DNA from: Celerinatantimonas diazotrophica
GTDB taxonomy: Bacteria > Pseudomonadota > Gammaproteobacteria > Enterobacterales > Celerinatantimonadaceae
DNA length: 64,000 nucleotides
Reading direction: 5' to 3'
Assembly: GCF_004339545.1 (NCBI RefSeq)
Contig: NZ_SMGD01000004.1
Coordinates: 1 to 64,000 of the forward strand
The translations under genes and the position numbers were made by a program. The notes under the pieces are model-generated. The model was not told the DNA's origin. It saw only the letters and a program-made list of their open reading frames with translations, and did no database searches. Numbering within the stretch: position 1 is the stretch's first letter; each line of letters begins with the position of its first letter. Shown here one piece after another: positions 27,400 to 36,285 of the stretch.

Positions 27400-29238
27400 A
27401 TGCCAAAATTGCGTAGTGCCACAACCACCGAAGGACGCAATATGGCCGGAGCAAGAGCGTTATGGCGTGCCACCGGAACCAAAGATGAAGACTTTGGTAA
27501 ACCGATTATCGCTGTTGTCAACTCATATACTGAGTTTGTGCCGGGTCATGTCCATCTCAAAGATTTAGGAACACTAGTAAGCGATGCGATCTACCAGGCC
27601 GGAGGGATCGCCAAAGAATTTAATACCATCGCGGTCGATGACGGCATTGCGATGGGTCATGGTGGTATGCTCTATTCACTGCCATCTCGCGATCTGATCG
27701 CCGATTCGGTTGAATATATGGTCAATGCGCACTGTGCTGATGCCATGGTCTGTATCTCTAACTGCGATAAAATCACCCCTGGAATGTTAATGGCCGCAAT
27801 GCGGATCAATATTCCCGTTATTTTTGTTTCTGGCGGCCCAATGGAAGCCGGCAAAACTAAACTGTCTGATCAGATTATCAAGTTGGATTTGGTGGATGCG
27901 ATGGTCATGGCCGCCGATAAAAACATTACCGATGAGCAGAGTGAACAAGTAGAACGCAGCGCGTGCCCCACCTGTGGCAGTTGCTCTGGGATGTTCACGG
28001 CCAACTCCATGAATTGTTTAACCGAAGCCCTCGGCTTATCTCAACCGGGCAATGGTTCTCTCGTGGCTACCCATGCTGACCGGCGTAATCTATTTATCAA
28101 TGCGGGCAAACAGATTGTCGAGCTAGCCAACCGTTACTATAAAAATGATGACGTCTCCGTCTTGCCACGCAATATTGCCTCACATGCGGCTTTCGCGAAC
28201 GCTATGTCGCTTGATATCGCCATGGGTGGATCCACCAATACCGTGCTGCACTTATTAGCCGTGGCCCAAGAAGCGGGCGTTGACTTTACCATGAAAGATA
28301 TGGATGCCCTGTCGCGCAAAGTGCCGCACCTATGTAAGGTTGCACCATCGCTGCAAACCTATCACATGGAAGATGTTCATCGCGCGGGTGGCATTATGGG
28401 TCTGTTAGCAGAGCTCAATCGCGCCGGACTTCTCGATACCTCCGTGACCAATGTTCTGGGCGAAACACTCGCCGATACACTGGCTAAATGGGACGTGATC
28501 AGTACCGATGACGAACAGGTTAAAACTTTCTATCGAGCCGGACCAGCGGGCATCCGAACGACCAAAGCATTTAGTCAAGAATGTCGCTGGGATGAGCTCG
28601 ATACTGACCGTCAAACCGGTTGTATCCGTGATCTCGAACATGCCTATAGCCGTGAAGGCGGTTTGGCCGTCTTAAACGGCAACTTGGCCGCTGATGGTAG
28701 CGTGGTTAAAACTGCCGGCGTTGATGAGTCTATCTTCAAATTTCAAGGCCCAGCCGTTGTCTTTGAAAGCCAAGAAGAAGCCGTTGATGGCATCTTAAAT
28801 GGCCAAGTAAAAGCCGGGGATGTTGTTGTCATTCGCTACGAAGGCCCTAAAGGTGGCCCGGGGATGCAAGAGATGCTCTATCCCACCAGTTATCTGAAAT
28901 CGGTTGGCTTAGGTAAAGCCTGTGCACTGATTACTGATGGTCGCTTCTCTGGTGGCACTTCAGGTCTATCTATTGGTCACGTTTCACCAGAGGCTGCCAG
29001 TGGCGGAACGATCGGTCTAGTAGAAAACGGCGATCGCATTGCGATCGATATTCCCAACCGCAGTATTCAGTTGCAAGTGGATGATGCAACCCTTGCGGCC
29101 CGTCGCCAAGCAAAAGATGCCAGTGGCTGGAAACCGCTGAATCGAGATCGCCAAGTCTCAACCGCATTAAAAATGTATGCCCACTTCGCCACGAGTGCCG
29201 ATAAAGGCGCCGTGCGTGACAAAAGTAAATTAGACTAA
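27400..29238 (+). CDS. ilvD: Dihydroxy-acid dehydratase
   Basis: 612 residues. It dehydrates 2,3-dihydroxy-isovalerate and -methylvalerate to the 2-oxo acids. Fe-S ligand motifs are [13 protein letters not shown] and [20 protein letters not shown]; other landmarks are [34 protein letters not shown] and the C-terminal [31 protein letters not shown] gives the ribosome site. It is the fourth gene of the operon. Confidence 0.96.
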   Translation: MPKLRSATTTEGRNMAGARALWRATGTKDEDFGKPIIAVVNSYTEFVPGHVHLKDLGTLVSDAIYQAGGIAKEFNTIAVDDGIAMGHGGMLYSLPSRDLIADSVEYMVNAHCADAMVCISNCDKITPGMLMAAMRINIPVIFVSGGPMEAGKTKLSDQIIKLDLVDAMVMAADKNITDEQSEQVERSACPTCGSCSGMFTANSMNCLTEALGLSQPGNGSLVATHADRRNLFINAGKQIVELANRYYKNDDVSVLPRNIASHAAFANAMSLDIAMGGSTNTVLHLLAVAQEAGVDFTMKDMDALSRKVPHLCKVAPSLQTYHMEDVHRAGGIMGLLAELNRAGLLDTSVTNVLGETLADTLAKWDVISTDDEQVKTFYRAGPAGIRTTKAFSQECRWDELDTDRQTGCIRDLEHAYSREGGLAVLNGNLAADGSVVKTAGVDESIFKFQGPAVVFESQEEAVDGILNGQVKAGDVVVIRYEGPKGGPGMQEMLYPTSYLKSVGLGKACALITDGRFSGGTSGLSIGHVSPEAASGGTIGLVENGDRIAIDIPNRSIQLQVDDATLAARRQAKDASGWKPLNRDRQVSTALKMYAHFATSADKGAVRDKSKLD

Positions 29239-29244
29239 TCGTCG

Positions 29245-29266
29245 CTCTGGCAGTGCGCTGCCAGAG
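29245..29266 (+). other. Perfect hairpin between ilvD and ilvA
   Basis: CTCTGGCAG-TGCG-CTGCCAGAG is a nine-pair stem with tetraloop and no following U tract. It ends 21 bases before the ilvA ATG. It may affect mRNA processing or ilvA translation rather than termination. Confidence 0.65.
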
Positions 29267-29287
29267 TCCTAGCTATTGAGTATTGTT

Positions 29288-30814
29288 ATGCCAGAATCTG
29301 TTGTGTCGGCGAACGATTATTTACGCCGAATCTTATTATCACCTGTTTACGAAGTGGCTCAATTCACGCCGCTGCAAGCAATGAATCGCCTGAGCTCACG
29401 CCTTGGCAATGCCATCTTCACAAAACGTGAAGATACTCAGCCCGTACATTCATTTAAGCTACGTGGCGCCTACAATAAAATTGCGCAGCTTAGTGATGAG
29501 CAAAAAAGTAAAGGCGTTATCGCCGCCTCCGCTGGGAACCACGCTCAGGGGGTCGCATTGTCGGCTAAACGCCTCGGCATTACAGCTATTATCGTAATGC
29601 CTGTCACAACCCCAGATATAAAAGTCAGTGCCGTTCGGTCACACGGGGCTCAGGTTGTGTTACACGGGGATAATTTTGACGAAGCGAGCCGACACTGCCA
29701 GCAATTAACGGCTCAATATGGCTATACGATGATCCCCCCGTTTGATGACCCAGATGTAATCGCCGGACAGGGAACCATCGGAAAAGAGCTGATCGACCAA
29801 GACAGTCATTTAGATGCGATTTTTATTCCTGTGGGCGGCGGTGGATTAGCGGCCGGGATCGCGGTATACATCAAACAGCTATTACCGCATATCAAGGTTA
29901 TCGCTGTTGAACCTCATGAAAGTGCATGTCTAAAGGCAGCGATGCAAGCCCAAGAACCTACCACACTCGACAAAGTGGGATTATTTGCCGATGGTGTGGC
30001 CGTGCGCCGTATTGGTAGCGAAACATTTCGCCTATGCCAGCAATATATCGATGAAGTCTTAACTGTTTCTAGCGATGAGATCTGCGCCGCAGTGCAGGAT
30101 ATTTTCGATGACACGCGTGCGGTTGCTGAACCCTCTGGCGCATTGGCATTAGCCGGTTTAAAACGCTATATCAGTGATCATCAGCTTCGAGACAAACGCT
30201 TTGCCTTTATCCTCTCGGGCGCAAATATTAACTTTCATAATCTTCGTTATGTCAGTGAACGCAGTGAACTAGGTGAGAAAAAAGAAGCCATTTTAGCGGT
30301 GACAATTCCCGAGCGAGTTGGCGCTTACCTTGAGTTTGTCGAGTACCTTGGTGGCCGTGCGATTACTGAATTTAACTACCGTTATGGCAATAGTGAGCGA
30401 GCCAATATCTATGTTGGGATAAAAGTTGCCGATCGCGAACTGGAGTTGCCACAAATTATCGACACGTTGCATCAAGCAGATTATCAAGTGGTTGATTTAA
30501 GCGATGATGAAATCGCTAAATTACATGTGCGTCATATGGTTGGAGGAAAAGCCGGTAAACCGTTAAAAGAGCATATATTCAGCTTTGAATTTACTGAACA
30601 ACCCAGAGCTCTGCTGCGCTTTTTACAAACTCTCGGGCAAAAATGGAATATCACTTTGTTCCACTACCGTAACCATGGGGCAGCTTACGGACAGGTCTTA
30701 GTTGGCTTTGAGGATAATGGAGAAGCGATTTCGACTTTGACAGGTTATTTTGACCAAATTGGTTTTAGTTATCGCTGCGAAACGGACAACCCAGCCTGTC
30801 AGTTCTTCTTATAA
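29288..30814 (+). CDS. ilvA: Threonine dehydratase (biosynthetic, Ile-inhibited type)
   Basis: 508 residues from ATG 29288; TTG 29276 in the same frame is the alternative. PLP enzyme converting threonine to 2-oxobutyrate, the entry to isoleucine. The PLP lysine lies in QPVHSFKLRGAYNKI, the phosphate-binding loop is VGGGGLAAG, and AASAGNHAQGVALSA is the substrate loop. Two C-terminal ACT-like regulatory domains begin near AILAVTIPERVGAYLEFVEY and HIFSFEFTEQPRALLRFLQT, so allosteric inhibition by Ile is expected. Last gene of ilvGMEDA. Confidence 0.95.
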   Translation: MPESVVSANDYLRRILLSPVYEVAQFTPLQAMNRLSSRLGNAIFTKREDTQPVHSFKLRGAYNKIAQLSDEQKSKGVIAASAGNHAQGVALSAKRLGITAIIVMPVTTPDIKVSAVRSHGAQVVLHGDNFDEASRHCQQLTAQYGYTMIPPFDDPDVIAGQGTIGKELIDQDSHLDAIFIPVGGGGLAAGIAVYIKQLLPHIKVIAVEPHESACLKAAMQAQEPTTLDKVGLFADGVAVRRIGSETFRLCQQYIDEVLTVSSDEICAAVQDIFDDTRAVAEPSGALALAGLKRYISDHQLRDKRFAFILSGANINFHNLRYVSERSELGEKKEAILAVTIPERVGAYLEFVEYLGGRAITEFNYRYGNSERANIYVGIKVADRELELPQIIDTLHQADYQVVDLSDDEIAKLHVRHMVGGKAGKPLKEHIFSFEFTEQPRALLRFLQTLGQKWNITLFHYRNHGAAYGQVLVGFEDNGEAISTLTGYFDQIGFSYRCETDNPACQFFL

Positions 30815-30835
30815 CCTAAGTCACTCTTTCACTTT

Positions 30836-30871
30836 CACTCACTCTCTGCTTGAGTTAGGCTAGAGTGAGTG
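30836..30871. terminator. Hairpin downstream of ilvA
   Basis: CACTCACTCT and AGAGTGAGTG form a ten-pair stem around a 16-base loop. There is no U tract, so its role as terminator is uncertain. Confidence 0.45.
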
Positions 30872-30891
30872 AATAACTCAGGTGAACACCC

Positions 30892-31209
30892 ATGAAAGCA
30901 TTACTGATGGTGGTAGTAATCATCGGCTCAGTCTTTTTAGGATGGAATTTAGCCCACGTCTACCCGAATTTTATCGGTTACAACCAGACCTCTGCGATGG
31001 GATGGCCTATTTTGCCAGTCATCAGTACCATTTTAATCGCAGCTCTTTTTATGGTCTTATTCTTTATCGGATTTGGACTTGTACTACTGTTCGGCAGCAT
31101 TGGCATCATCTGCTTAAGTGCCTTTACCCTGCCCGTTTGGGTCCCGGTGTTGTTAATCATTGCGCTGATTTATGCATTCAGCCACCGCCGTGATCGAGAA
31201 TCACGCTAA
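30892..31209 (+). CDS. Small predicted inner-membrane protein
   Basis: 105 residues, family not recognised. Three hydrophobic segments are visible: MKALLMVVVIIGSVFLGWNL, LPVISTILIAALFMVLFFIG with GFGLVLLFGSIGIICL, and VWVPVLLIIALIYAF, with a basic end (SHRRDRESR) that should face the cytoplasm. AGGTGA lies eight bases before the ATG. It is not obviously part of the ilv operon because of the intervening hairpin. Its end overlaps the convergent next gene by four bases. Confidence 0.7.
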   Translation: MKALLMVVVIIGSVFLGWNLAHVYPNFIGYNQTSAMGWPILPVISTILIAALFMVLFFIGFGLVLLFGSIGIICLSAFTLPVWVPVLLIIALIYAFSHRRDRESR

Positions 31210-31484
31210 TTGGAATAGATAAATCCAGCTTTATTCAACGCTTTCTCAAAACATTTTTGTTGCTTGCTATTTAATCCGCTGACAGAAAGTCCCAAATAAT
31301 GGAACCACTGATTGGTGTGGGACGTATCAAAATGAAATCGGGTACTCACCTTAGTATTATTCCGACAAACTCCATTTAAGCATTGTAGGATCTGATCACC
31401 TGCATTGTCATAACCATCGTCATTAAATAACTGCTTTAAAATCCTCAGGGGAAACAAATACATTGTATGATTCATAGAAAACAT
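31206..31484 (-). CDS. Small hypothetical protein
   Basis: 92 residues, not recognised. No signal peptide or membrane segment is clear. It has four cysteines (ILQCLNGVC, QQKCFEK and others) and many aromatic and asparagine residues. AGGAG sits six bases before the ATG at 31484, which supports translation. It may be a small cytoplasmic protein or a recent orphan. Confidence 0.55.
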   Translation of the reverse strand: MFSMNHTMYLFPLRILKQLFNDDGYDNAGDQILQCLNGVCRNNTKVSTRFHFDTSHTNQWFHYLGLSVSGLNSKQQKCFEKALNKAGFIYSN

Positions 31485-31859
31485 GCATTTCTCCTCTTAA
31501 CTCAATCAATACTGCTGTTTAACTTAGGAACTCACCTTACCTTGTCGGTTAAGTGAATAGAAGCAAATATTTTGCCAAAGTTAAAATACTGCCACAAACT
31601 GATTCAGTCTTGGAGTTATCTTTATGATTCTTAATCAAATTAATTTCAAAAAAATCGAAGTACAGTTTCCCCTCATCCTCCGCCGCGCTTAATTTTTGAC
31701 GTTTTTTTCGATGATTTTCTAACAGAAAATTGATTTCGCAACAAAAGAGGCAATCTCCCCAGCGTTATCCTAACTGCCGGTCAATATCCTGTCCAAAACA
31801 CAGGAGTACTGTTCTTTTATCTGATTAAAAGAGGTCTCTCTTCTTAGAGAGTAGTATTC
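31485..31859. other. Intergenic region before the DMT permease gene
   Basis: 375 bases without a supported gene. It must hold divergent promoters. The TCTCTCTTCTTAGAGAG stretch just before the permease start can form a weak five-pair hairpin, and AGAGAG there may be the ribosome site. Confidence 0.45.
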
Positions 31860-32828
31860 ATGCACAACAAAGGTTATTTATATATTCTTCTGGCAACTTT
31901 CTTTTTTAGTTCTATGGAGATAGCCCTGAAGTTAGTTGTAAATCAATTTAATCCTATCCAAATTAATTTCATACGCTTTGTTATTGGTTCAATGGTACTT
32001 TGGCCAATGGCGCTTCGAAGCCTCAAAGCGGCTAATTTAAAACTGCACTATTTTCATTTGCCATTTTTCGCCATCACAGGATTTTTATGTGTCATTGTCA
32101 GTATGACCTTTTTCCAACTGGCGATTGTTTATGCACAGGCATCACTGGTTGCTATTTTATTTAGCTGCAATGCTGTTTTTGTGATTCCATTGGCTCATCT
32201 GTTTTTAAAAGAAAAAATGACATTAATCAGTGTCAGTTCGCTATTTTTAAGCTTGATCGGAATGTATTTTATCGTTAACCCAGAACATATTCCGAACGTA
32301 TTAGGCGTATGTTTCTCACTACTGGCTGCCATCACCTTCGCACTATATGGCATTCTTGGTCAGATTGGGCGACGTCGCTATGGTTTTAATGGATTAGTTT
32401 TAACATTCTTTAGCTTTGTCGTCGGCTGTGTTGAAATGTTCATGCTAATGCTGCTGAGCCATGTCCCCGCCATTGCAGACGCTATCACACAAATGGGGTT
32501 GACTGATTTTGCGAACATTCCTTTTGTGAAAGGGGTAACGTGGAATAGTATCCCATCATTGATTTATCTGGGCGTATTTGTGACCGGGTTAGGCTACAGT
32601 TTGTATTTTATAGCCATGGATGAAACATCCGCTTCAACGGCCTCCATTACATTTTTTATTAAACCGGCACTTGCACCTATTATGGCGGCCTTTATTTTAG
32701 GTGATGCGCTGCATGAGAATACGGTCGTTGGAATTACATTTATTGTAATCGGTTCCTGCCTAACGTTTATTGTGCCAGGATTTCAGCAATATCATCAACA
32801 TCATACCCACTCTCATCAATACCAATAA
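31860..32828 (+). CDS. DMT-superfamily (EamA) permease
   Basis: 322 residues with about ten hydrophobic helices in the duplicated EamA pattern. The first half starts YLYILLATFFFSSMEIALKL and contains FVIPLAHLFLKEKMTLISV; the second starts VCFSLLAAITFALYGILGQI and contains FFIKPALAPIMAAFILGDAL. Family members export amino acids, metabolites or drugs; the substrate cannot be read here. The C-terminus is histidine-rich (QQYHQHHTHSHQYQ). A strong hairpin follows the gene. Confidence 0.85.
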   Translation: MHNKGYLYILLATFFFSSMEIALKLVVNQFNPIQINFIRFVIGSMVLWPMALRSLKAANLKLHYFHLPFFAITGFLCVIVSMTFFQLAIVYAQASLVAILFSCNAVFVIPLAHLFLKEKMTLISVSSLFLSLIGMYFIVNPEHIPNVLGVCFSLLAAITFALYGILGQIGRRRYGFNGLVLTFFSFVVGCVEMFMLMLLSHVPAIADAITQMGLTDFANIPFVKGVTWNSIPSLIYLGVFVTGLGYSLYFIAMDETSASTASITFFIKPALAPIMAAFILGDALHENTVVGITFIVIGSCLTFIVPGFQQYHQHHTHSHQYQ

Positions 32829-32844
32829 CCTCTCAAACAAACAA

Positions 32845-32872
32845 CACAGGCACTGCTCGCACAGTGCCTGTG
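32845..32872. terminator. Bidirectional terminator hairpin
   Basis: CACAGGCACTG and CAGTGCCTGTG form a perfect 11-pair stem around CTCGCA. Read on the minus strand it is followed by TTGTTTGTTTG, so it best serves the minus-strand lipoprotein gene while also shielding the permease gene. Confidence 0.8.
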
Positions 32873-32904
32873 GTTCATAAAGTTAACGATCCAAAAGGTA
32901 ACTA

Positions 32905-33171
32905 TTAGTTGCTACTGTTTACGGCCGTATCACCATTATTGTTTGTTTTAGGTGCAGTCGTACTCATACCACTACTTTGGGTATTATCACTAGCTGCCGA
33001 ACCGTCAGCAGTTGCTGCATCAGAGTGCGTTGCGCTATTATCAGACGATTGCATCTGCGAACTTGACTGAGTCGAGCCCTGAGGTTGATCCGCGCTATCA
33101 TCATTACAAGCGGCTAAAGACAGCGCACCAACAAGAATGACTAAAGGGAAGGCTAGTTTTTTGATGTTCAT
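32905..33171 (-). CDS. Small low-complexity lipoprotein
   Basis: 88 residues. Signal peptide with lipobox MNIKKLAFPLVILVGALSLA then AC, so the mature protein starts at Cys22. The remaining 67 residues are almost entirely Ser, Thr, Asp, Asn, Gln and Ala (ADQPQGSTQSSSQMQSSDNS), predicted to be disordered. GGAGATAACT lies before the ATG. Function unknown; the pattern suits a surface or periplasmic tether. Confidence 0.75.
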   Translation of the reverse strand: MNIKKLAFPLVILVGALSLAACNDDSADQPQGSTQSSSQMQSSDNSATHSDAATADGSAASDNTQSSGMSTTAPKTNNNGDTAVNSSN

Positions 33172-33411
33172 AGTTATCTCCGAACTTCATTTGTCGTTAT
33201 GGTTATACACCGTCATTGTGAGCTTTGGTGCTACGGCGCCTATTTAAGCAATCCTGTAAAAACTCAACAATATCGACTTAATTGATTTTTATATCGGAAA
33301 ACCAAGATATTGATGGATTTAATTTTAAACTGTCACACACCATTCATATCTAACGACTAAACTTTAACCATACAGGACGTTCAGCCCCATTAGAGTATCG
33401 TGGTAAAGCAT

Positions 33412-33936
33412 ATGGATAAACAAACCAATCGAACCATTCAATTAAGTATCATCAGTACGTGTCCTCCCCGGCAGATGAGCTTATTAATCGATACTTGGCA
33501 AACGATCAGACAAACTGGAATCGAATCAGAACTCATTTGGTTAGCAGAACATAACAATGTCCCTGAGCAATCATATCCGGACCTGCGAATTGTCAATCTC
33601 AACAAACGCAGTGATCGTAATGGTTGCTGGCAAGCGGGGTTACATATGGCCAGAAGTTCAAAACGATTACTGATTAGTCATTTCACACCGGCACTCAGCC
33701 AGCGGACATGCAGTGGAATTGCCAGGGTGTTGAAACACCCCCAAGCCCCGAGTTCAAGGCTATCTTATCTGAGACAACGATTGGCCAGTCTGGCGGTTCT
33801 ACATGGACAGTATCAGTTGACAATGAGCTTGTTGCCAATGTGTCTGATTGATTATGACTCATTGCTTAAGGCCCGCAGGGACTTACCGCAACACTGGTAT
33901 CAATATTTTAAAGGTTATCATTTATCATCTGTCTGA
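33412..33936 (+). CDS. Hypothetical protein, possibly a degenerate GT-A glycosyltransferase
   Basis: 174 residues from ATG 33412 (GTG 33400 is in frame too). The N-terminus (IQLSIISTCPPRQMSLLIDT) followed by ESELIWLAEH and the GCWQAGLHMARSSKRLLISH helix-strand resembles the first half of family 2 glycosyltransferases, but no DxD metal motif follows where expected. The C-terminal part is basic and leucine-rich. It could be a divergent or inactive transferase, or something else. It stands alone between two unrelated genes. Confidence 0.55.
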   Translation: MDKQTNRTIQLSIISTCPPRQMSLLIDTWQTIRQTGIESELIWLAEHNNVPEQSYPDLRIVNLNKRSDRNGCWQAGLHMARSSKRLLISHFTPALSQRTCSGIARVLKHPQAPSSRLSYLRQRLASLAVLHGQYQLTMSLLPMCLIDYDSLLKARRDLPQHWYQYFKGYHLSSV

Positions 33937-34052
33937 TAGCCATACAAAAATAATAGATCTATCGCGTAATTTGACACCAAACCAAGAGAAAATCTGGACG
34001 TCAGAGTCTATGCTTGCTTGAGCAGTCAATTTAATAAGCGAGATGATGGGTT

Positions 34053-34622
34053 ATGCTAAACATACCAAGATTAGTGAGTGAAAGAGCCATCACCACCATT
34101 TTAAGAAGCGAACAGTCGCCCTTATTGGCTAATTTTTATGCCCGAAATCAAACATTTTTTAAGCCTTGGTTTCCCTCCCGACCCAATTATTATTTTAGTG
34201 CTGATTACTGGCGTGAGCGGCTGGATCAGATTTACAAAGCGTTTTTAAATGATGAAGCTATTTATTTTTGCGCATTAAGCCTTGATGAAAAAGAAGTCTT
34301 GGCGGTTGCCAATTTCACCGCTATTCAAGAGGGAGCGTTTAAAGGCTGTCAGTTACATTTTGCCCTTGATGAAGCCAATCAAGGACAGGGATTGATGCAG
34401 GAAGTTCTCAGTCATAGCTTAAACTTTGTGTTCTGTGAGTTAGACTTGCACCGGGTCTGCTGCTGCTATCCACCCCGCAATAAACGCGCGCATAATCTGC
34501 TAAAACATTTAGGGTTTGAGCAAGAAGGGTTTGCTCGCTCATATCTCAAACTAAATGGCCACTGGCAGGATCACAACTTAGCTTCGCTGATTAACCCTTT
34601 GCACGACAACCATTTTCTCTAG
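34053..34622 (+). CDS. rimJ: GNAT N-acetyltransferase, RimJ-like
   Basis: 189 residues. The opening LANFYARNQTFFKPWFPSRP, the VLAVANFTAI strand, the acetyl-CoA loop region FALDEANQGQGLMQEVLSHS, and the end RAHNLLKHLGFEQEGFARSY with LNGHWQDHNLASL align well with E. coli RimJ, which acetylates the N-terminus of ribosomal protein S5. Length is close to the 194 residues of E. coli RimJ. A broader GNAT role cannot be excluded. Confidence 0.75.
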   Translation: MLNIPRLVSERAITTILRSEQSPLLANFYARNQTFFKPWFPSRPNYYFSADYWRERLDQIYKAFLNDEAIYFCALSLDEKEVLAVANFTAIQEGAFKGCQLHFALDEANQGQGLMQEVLSHSLNFVFCELDLHRVCCCYPPRNKRAHNLLKHLGFEQEGFARSYLKLNGHWQDHNLASLINPLHDNHFL

Positions 34623-34635
34623 GGGTTAGGACTGG

Positions 34636-35772
34636 CTATTTAGCGGCTAACTTCCATAGTGCGGCAATATTCCGAGCACTACTAATCAGATCGGTTTCTG
34701 CACTGGCTAAAATTTCACTCAGCTGATCGACCCTGTTCACACAGCTAAAAATAGCGGTAATCCCATGCTCATAGAGTTTTTCGTAATTATCCCCGAGTGA
34801 ACCGCCAATAGCGATCACTGGGACGCCGTATTTTTTAGCACGCTGAGCCACACCAAACGGTGTTTTTCCTGACAAAGATTGGCCATCAATGCGCCCCTCG
34901 CCAGTGATCACCAAATCGGCTCCTTGTAATGCTTCATCAATTTGCAATGCATCCATTAACAGCTCAACCCCAGGAGACAGCACCGCATTTAGAATCCCGG
35001 CAAACGCAGCTCCCAGCCCGCCTGCAGCCCCACCGCCTTCAATACTGAGCAGGTCCATGCCATATTGCTCATAACAACGTTTAGCAAAGTGATTCAACGC
35101 ATTATCCAACTCAATGATCGCTTTGTGATCTGCGCCTTTTTGTGCGCCAAATATAAAACTAGCACCGTTTGGGCCACACAAGACATTATCCACATCATAG
35201 GCAACGTCAATCTTAGCCTTTTTAAGACGCGGATCGAGAGAGCTAAAATCAATGGTCACCAATTGACCGAGAGCCGCACCACCAGCAGGGAGTTCATGAC
35301 CTTGCGCATCCAGGAATTTAGCTCCCAATGCTTGCAACATACCACTGCCGGCATCATTACTTGCAGTGCCTCCCAGCCCGACCAAAATATGGCTGACACC
35401 TTGATCAAGCGCAGCAATAATGAGTTCTCCAACACCATAACTGGTGGTGAGTTTCGGATTACGCAACGAAGGCGTCAGTTGTTCTAAACCACAAGCTGCA
35501 GCAACTTCAATCACCGCAGTTTGCTCATTGCTGAGTATCCCAAAAAAGCTATCAACATCCGTCATCCGGGCCCCATGAACTTTCGTTCGCACCACTCGTC
35601 CACCACTAGCAGCAACCAACGCCGCCACGGTCCCTTCACCACCATCGGCTAAAGGAATTGGATGATAATCGGCACTGGGAAATATCTCGCTAAATCCGTT
35701 GATAATAGCTTCAGCCGCATGAGGAGCAGATAGGCTCTCTTTAAAAGAATCAGGCGCAACGACAATTTTCAT
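34636..35772 (-). CDS. garK: Glycerate 2-kinase
   Basis: 378 residues, normal for the GlxK/GarK family. It phosphorylates D-glycerate to 2-phosphoglycerate, linking glucarate, galactarate or glyoxylate breakdown to glycolysis. Landmarks: MKIVVAPDSFKESLSAPHAA, HPIPLADGGEGTVAALVAAS, GLGGTASNDAGSGMLQALGA, and DLVITGEGRIDGQSLSGKTP. GGAGAGCACTACC precedes the ATG. No pathway genes adjoin it, so whether it is garK or glxK in function is open. A MITE lies 35 bases upstream of its start and could affect its promoter. Confidence 0.88.
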   Translation of the reverse strand: MKIVVAPDSFKESLSAPHAAEAIINGFSEIFPSADYHPIPLADGGEGTVAALVAASGGRVVRTKVHGARMTDVDSFFGILSNEQTAVIEVAAACGLEQLTPSLRNPKLTTSYGVGELIIAALDQGVSHILVGLGGTASNDAGSGMLQALGAKFLDAQGHELPAGGAALGQLVTIDFSSLDPRLKKAKIDVAYDVDNVLCGPNGASFIFGAQKGADHKAIIELDNALNHFAKRCYEQYGMDLLSIEGGGAAGGLGAAFAGILNAVLSPGVELLMDALQIDEALQGADLVITGEGRIDGQSLSGKTPFGVAQRAKKYGVPVIAIGGSLGDNYEKLYEHGITAIFSCVNRVDQLSEILASAETDLISSARNIAALWKLAAK

Positions 35773-35805
35773 GGTAGTGCTCTCCGAAAAATGAATAAGA
35801 TAGCC

Positions 35806-36047
35806 TAGGGACGGTTGACCTTTTGTGATTATTTTTACAACAATCTGGGCTGATTTAAACAGGACAAACGTTTTATCGTGTAGTCATTGGCCACCAAGAA
35901 CGTTTAACGCTGGCTAAGTCCACCTCAGATGCTGCTTTTGGGTTCATTTAGCCTCTTGAACTTTGTTGCCCTGCTTGGCTTTCATTAAGCTTCACAGACT
36001 GCACCACGTTCAATGTGAACTGAACCACCAAAGATCAACACACTCTA
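35806..36047. mobile_element. Degenerate foldback MITE, copy 1
   Basis: The left end GGGACGGTTGACCTTTTGTG and right end CACCAAAGATCAACACACTC are imperfect inverted repeats, each next to a TA. The interior shares ATTGGCCACCAAGAACGTTT and further bases with copy 2. No transposase is encoded. The right end has drifted, so this copy is the older one or was never active here. Confidence 0.7.
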
Positions 36048-36092
36048 TGTAAGTTTGGCTAATTTTTTGCCAAAAAGCTAACTGGTTATTCT

Positions 36093-36285
36093 TAGGGACT
36101 ATTGACCTTTTGTGATTAGTTTTGCAGAAATCTGAGAGGGATTTAGGCAAGGCAAACGTTGTGCCGTGTAGTTATTGGCCACCAAGAACGTTTAACGCTG
36201 GATAAATTCCTCTCAGATACTGCCCTTGGGGTTCATTTAAACGCATTTTGAACAAAATTCAACCACCAAAGGTCAACAGTCCCTA
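36093..36285. mobile_element. Foldback MITE, copy 2
   Basis: The 21-base ends AGGGACTATTGACCTTTTGT and G, and C then ACCAAAGGTCAACAGTCCCT, are inverted with two mismatches and bounded by TA on both sides, which suggests a TA-targeting (IS630/mariner-like) transposase in trans. Inner arms ATCTGAGAGG and CCTCTCAGAT extend the fold-back. No coding capacity. Its right TA plus first G forms the stop codon of argP. Confidence 0.8.

Noticed and set aside
30882-31193. A second open frame of about 103 codons overlapping the small membrane protein gene
   Set aside because: The other frame has a ribosome site and a clear three-helix membrane pattern; this one has no family features.
35065-35487. Open frame of 140 codons opposite the glycerate kinase gene
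   Set aside because: Its codon content mirrors the kinase gene and no motif is visible.
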